A stretch of 64,000 bases of DNA from Anthonomus grandis grandis (lineage: Eukaryota > Arthropoda > Insecta > Coleoptera > Curculionidae). A program made the translations under genes and the position numbers. Shown here in pieces: positions 53,301 through 59,300 of this stretch. Location: assembly GCF_022605725.1 (NCBI RefSeq), contig NC_065554.1, positions 16,449,100 to 16,513,099 on the forward strand, written 5' to 3'. A model generated the notes under the pieces. It had not been told where the DNA came from and ran no database searches. It worked only from the letters and a program-made list of their open reading frames with translations. The number at the start of each line of letters is the position of its first letter. Within the stretch, counting starts at the first letter, position 1.

Positions 53301-56300
53301 ATTGCTGGAAATTATTTTCAAGTTCCTAAAACGGCCGTTAGAGGGCGCTGCTATAGCAAATACAAAAATGATTTTTTTTGTAATTTTATCCAAGTAAAAG
53401 GTATTATAAATTGTGGCGCAATAATCTTTAGCAAATTTTGTTCTTTTTTAATATGAACCGTTTTTTCTATCTGGTAAAATAAGGAGGTAGGAGAAAGTTA
53501 AATCTGCAACAGTATGTATAATTTTAGCTAATAGTAAAAGGGAATAATACTTAAAAAGTATGTGAAAACTATCTAATTATATCTCTACTAATCTTGACAT
53601 CGTTGTTCAAACCGAAGATATTGGCAGATATAGCAATAAATACTATAAAATAAGCCCTCAACTAACATATTTTTAAAACACGGTATCAGTACCGCTATTG
53701 AGTTTGACGATTCTCATTAAATATGAGAAAGACTGAAAGGGCAGTGAAGAAGGACTTTTGATATACCAGGAGCACATCTAAAAATCCAGTGGAAATTCTG
53801 CACAAAATTTTGAAAACAATAAAAAATAAAGTGAACATTGTAGGGCTTTGCCTAAATTTGATTTTTAAAAAAAATTACGTTAATCATTTGAGAATTATAG
53901 TCGAAATAAAGTGAAAAAAATGTCAAAGGGAATGCAATTTAAGTACATTTACTGAAATCTAAAAAGTTTTTGGTATGATAGTTATAATGATTACTCCTTA
54001 AAAACATTATCATTGTTGCACATATTTGCTAAGAACTATATTAAACCAAATGTAAGTAAATAGCTCAGAAGTCAAAGAAACTGAAAGAAAATTGACATAA
54101 AGAAAAGTATGAAAACGGGCATCATTAGATTGTTATTGGAAATATGATGATGTAGCAATCTTGTCCAAAACGCCTAAATGTAATTATTATCCTTAAACCT
54201 TTATTAAATTAAATTCTATGATTAGCAATTTATTGAAAAATATCTGCAATCAGGCGTTATATATTCAGATTTTTAAAATATTGGTGCCTTGAACAGCAAC
54301 TTGGTATATAGCTAATCTAATCCTATCTATGTATATCTTCATTGGGTGTTGTTAAATTTTAGAAAAGTTAATTAGAACTTAATTAAGTTCATTTTTTTTT
54401 TAAATGGAGTGAACTTATTAAGAAATTTAAATTCTCTTATGGTTGGCTTCGGTATTATTACCTCGTAAAAATTTGCCATAAGCATTAAAATTCCTGGGCA
54501 ATAATAGATTTCTAACTTTTTTTAATATTAAATATTAGATTTAACAAATGATATCTTTTTAATTTTTTTCAGAGGACATTCCCACTGAAGAGGTCTCACA
54601 AATAAGGGTAAGGTCTTAAAATGTATCTTTTTTTACAATAATTAATACAGTTATTACTGTTTGGGATATTTTATGTTTTTCCTATTAAACAATAATTTAT
54701 TTAAACCAACAAATCAGTCAAATAGAATGTCGGGAAATAATAAATGAATTTTAACCGTTGATTTAAATAAGTTATGTATTCTCTGTAACACTTTTGTGAC
54801 TTGTGTTCTTATTGCAATGTGCCTTTTTACATTTGGTAGTATTGTAGTTTCATTGAATGTCAGTATAGATGGAATTTTCTTAACTTTAGGAGTTTCTTAT
54901 GCATAACTTAAATATCATTGTATTATCACCAGCTTTTCATCTATAAAAGTTTGCGCTTTCAAATAGTTTACAGACGTCTTTATTAAGTTTATGGGAGTAT
55001 TAAAACCATACAGTCAAAAACTATTTTGTATTGCTGCTATAGTGTGATCAGTTAAGGATGTTGCTAGTATTACTTTATTATCTTGAACGGGTAGAATTAT
55101 TATTTATCAATCCCTGTATAAAATATATATTATGGCGACAAGTTCATGTTACGCAGCCTATATGAAAGGATATTACACCACCCTTTAATAAACAAAATAC
55201 TGCTGAATAATTGAACGGTAATAGATTTGACTATTTCAATTTTATTTAGTTAAGTTAGTTCTTTTGTGATGGAAGAATAAACGATGAAAAAACATTATTT
55301 TCAAAATATTGTTAATTGTTTGTGTTTCATATAATTATTAAACTTAATTTATTGAAAAAACTAGGGTTTTTAATAAATTTTTTAAATCTACCTTGACCGA
55401 TTTTGTTGAAATTTAATAGTATTGTTTGTCGTGATAAGAAACTAATTCAGGATTAATTAAATTAAACTTATGAAGTACAGTGGGGTCCCGGGAAGCAATT
55501 GAAAATTTAATATTATATTGATTTTATTTCTCTTACTTTAAGTTGATAAATAAAAATAAAACCATATTAAAACTATCCTTAATGCTGAACAATAAAATAG
55601 ACGCAAAACTTTTATTTTTGACCATTCGGTAGAAAACACCAAAAGTTGTAAACTTAATATAAAATATAAAATTTCACTTAAAAAAGGGTTTTGGCCAAAG
55701 TTATGTTTAAAACGAATCAAAATAACTTTACCGAATAATAAATAATAAGAAAACTTTTTTAGAAAATCTCAGGCAATATGTTACTGCTAATATTCGCGAC
55801 AAAGTAGTCGGGCAAGAATGCATAGTCGCGAATTAGTATACTTATCCTACTTTAACAAGTCTGTTTTCCTTTCGTTTTTAATAATTACGCATATTCCAAA
55901 GTATTTTCTAAATTTATTTAAACAGTGAAGTAATATCCTACAAAATAGGTAACTTATATGCCAATTTGGAAATCGATTTTTATGACTATTTAGTTATGCT
56001 ATATCACATGGCGAATATATTTTGGAAATTTATCAGAAGGAAGCATTTTCAAAATTATTTCCACGATATATATCATGGGCACCATTCTTAACTGATAACT
56101 CTGATCGCAAACTAGTTATAGCTTGTTACATATAATTATAAGAATCAAAATCATTGGCTAAAAAGTATCCCATACCTCTTGAAATATGCTGCACCAAAAG
56201 TTTTTTGTTTAAACAGGGCACACACACATACGCACACATACAATGATCAGTTTTTTAGTTTATTTTTATGTTCTGATTTTTGGTTTTATAGCAGTTTATC

Positions 56301-59300
56301 ACCGATAGCAACACCTCTCAAATTGGTACTGACACCATCATAATACCCACATCCACCATTCCGTTTGACAACCTCATCTCGACTCCTTTAGAAAAATCTT
56401 TAAGTTACATTGATCTTAAAAAACAAATAGAGAATATTATGCCAATTTCCAAGAGCGATGAGGAAAATGTTCGTAGAATGTCTTTGGGAGCCCGAAGACC
56501 CTCAAAAACTTTCAGACAATTTCCTCAAATCGTTGTAATACCGGCCGAGAATGAAGTATTGACTAGTAGCATGCCAGATATTCGTAAATCCATTGAGGAG
56601 CTTAATCTGACACCCAGAAAACTATCCATTACATTAAATAACGTATGCGATAAAAACGTATCTTGTCCTGATCTTACTGATCCAAAAATATATAAAGTGC
56701 CTGAAATATTTAGTCCCAAATTGAGAAAAAACAGCAGTCAATATGTTTTGAAAAGCCCAGTTAAAACAAATATCAATCTTAAGCGAAAACATCGAGTTGA
56801 TACCCCCACCGAGGTAATAAAAAGGAACTGGAAAGTAAAACATACCAAATCGATGCACAATTTAATTAAAAAATCCCCAAAGCCAAAGATTATTGAGCAG
56901 AATTATTATACAGTTCACTCCGCAGATCAGTTTTCTCGAGATTCGGGGATCAATTTGAGTAGAAACAAGTTTTATAACTCTGACGAACGTTTGTTTTGTT
57001 CAAACCATGACGAAAATAGACCTAGGTCGTGTCAATATCAAAACGAACATTATTTCATGCGAAATATTTACGGAGATAATAGACACCTTGATCGATGCAA
57101 TACATCTTTACACCACCGCAGCTTTTCCTATCAAAATGTCTCCTCTTTTGATTCATATGGTCTTTATAATAACCGTGTTTACCGCCCCGAACCATCATAT
57201 TGCGAGTCGGCCAATTGCAGTATGCCTGCGTTAAGGTGTGATGAGCGCGCCCATGGGTGCCATTGGATGCGCCCAGCGTACGTAGAAAGAAGCTGTTTTA
57301 AAAGTTCCGAGAGGTCTGGTTACCCGAGATATGACAAAAAACGACCTGTGCCAATTGAGGAGTATTTGGAGTCGTACTTTGACGATGAGACGGTAAGACA
57401 GGGTTGTACCTGAAATGAAGGAATGTCCTAGAAATATGTCGCTGGGCTGTTTTTAAGTCGGAATTACTCATTTACTATGTTCTTCTCTGCTTTTAGGACT
57501 GGTATTAGGGCGCTAATATTAAAGCTTTTCAATTTATAATTTAGGTGCAAGATGGCCGCTCTGGATAATTAGAAAAAATGTATACATTTCTTTCTTAGCA
57601 TTTATATGCATACATTTATTTGAAATTGTTAAAGAGTACTTAAAGGGCATGTTTGTGAAAAGAATAAATGAGCTCTTATTTTATTCATTACAATTGTATG
57701 CTAAATTATATATTTGACATTATAGAGCCTAATTTGTGAAAGTCTTCAGATTTTTCCAATTTTCTTGGTTTAAAAATGAGGCAATGTGTCAGAGTGGTTT
57801 AAGCCGCAACTTATTTTATTTTTACCATTTAATCTCGTATGATTTTTAGGTAAACTACTCAGCAATTAAATATTTTGTTTAAAATGTTACATTTTTTTGC
57901 AAAGATTTAAATTTTCAATAAAAAATACAATGCAAACAACAGTAACTAAAGAAAAGGAAACCTTGTTAGTGGATCCTGGTTTTCTTAGATTGGCTTTAAG
58001 AATGATGGTTAAATAGATCAGTTAACAATAAAAACCACTTTTTGAACTGGTGGACGTTTCAGTTTAGTTTAAAAGTTTTAGTTTTTAAGCATCTTCAGGG
58101 CTAATGAGAAAGAAAACCAATTTGTGTTGTATACGAATATCATTGGATATTAACATTGAATTAAAGATAATTTTAACAAGAGAGATGTTAGAAAATGTAT
58201 ATTTAATAATAATAGTATATAAAATATATAATATAAGGGTTATAAGTTAATTTAAAAAATCTATAAATAAAAAAAAGGAAATCTAAATACAATCACAAAC
58301 ATAAATAGAGATAAACATTAACATAAAAATAATGAAAATATGCATATGTATTCACAGTTAAATAGCGTTTTTTTGCCCAAACCAGTTTTTGCGGCACTTA
58401 TACAGGCATATAAATATTTTTTAATTAAAGTAGTTAAATATACTGATTAATATTCTTATCAGTAAACATTAAAATAAAAGGTTTTATTTTAAGCGAACCA
58501 TAAATAGTAAAGATATTAATTATTATTAGTTTTTCTCAATGTTAATTTTTGTTTATTGCGTTTGTTGCCATCAGAAATACTAAAATAACCAATATTCAAG
58601 TTATCAGTGTCAGTTTTTAGATTACACATAATTCCTAATCTTAAGATAAACCAAAACGTCAATGTGTCAGAATCTGTGGGAAATTTCCCGCATTTAGATA
58701 GCTTGCAAGAGAAAAAAAAATGAAAAACACCTTTTAATATGATGATTACTAGTAGAAAAGCTTCCTTAAAATGAACCTATTAGAGACATATCTGAATAAT
58801 TTTGCTTTTTAAGGATGGACTTTTACACTTTTCTTATGCTATCTAAAAAACATGTTTTTTAGATAACATGAATCTTACTTTTTAAAAAATGCTCTTAGTC
58901 AATGTCTTTAAAACGAAAGGGTTTCGGAAAAAACCTTTTTTTGTTACAAAGTTTAAACTTTAAAAAAGAATTAAGTCAAACATATTTTTGTATGTAAATA
59001 TTTTTATTAACAACTATTTCAAGTTCCCCTTATTTTTTGAAAAAAGATAGTTGGATCAGTCACAATTGTTGAATATTTGTCTTTATTTCTTTATAGTGAA
59101 AATTAATTGTTTCTAATAAATTTTCTCTAATGTCTACTGGACTAGCCTACACTAAGGATTTCAGGTATCCCCATGAAAAAAAATCTTAGAGGTTTAAATC
59201 AGGTGAACGATCACAGGTTCCCTTGTTCCTACTCAACGATTTTCACAATGTCTATTTAAATAATCTTAGATTAGTTAAAATGTGGTGGTGCTCCACCATG

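Larger units (their letters stand above)
50829..54572. other. WNK intron with long inverted-repeat element
   Basis: Holds the element 52027-52643 and a hammerhead-like core at 52739-52766. The rest is AT-rich and unrecognised. Confidence 0.6.
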
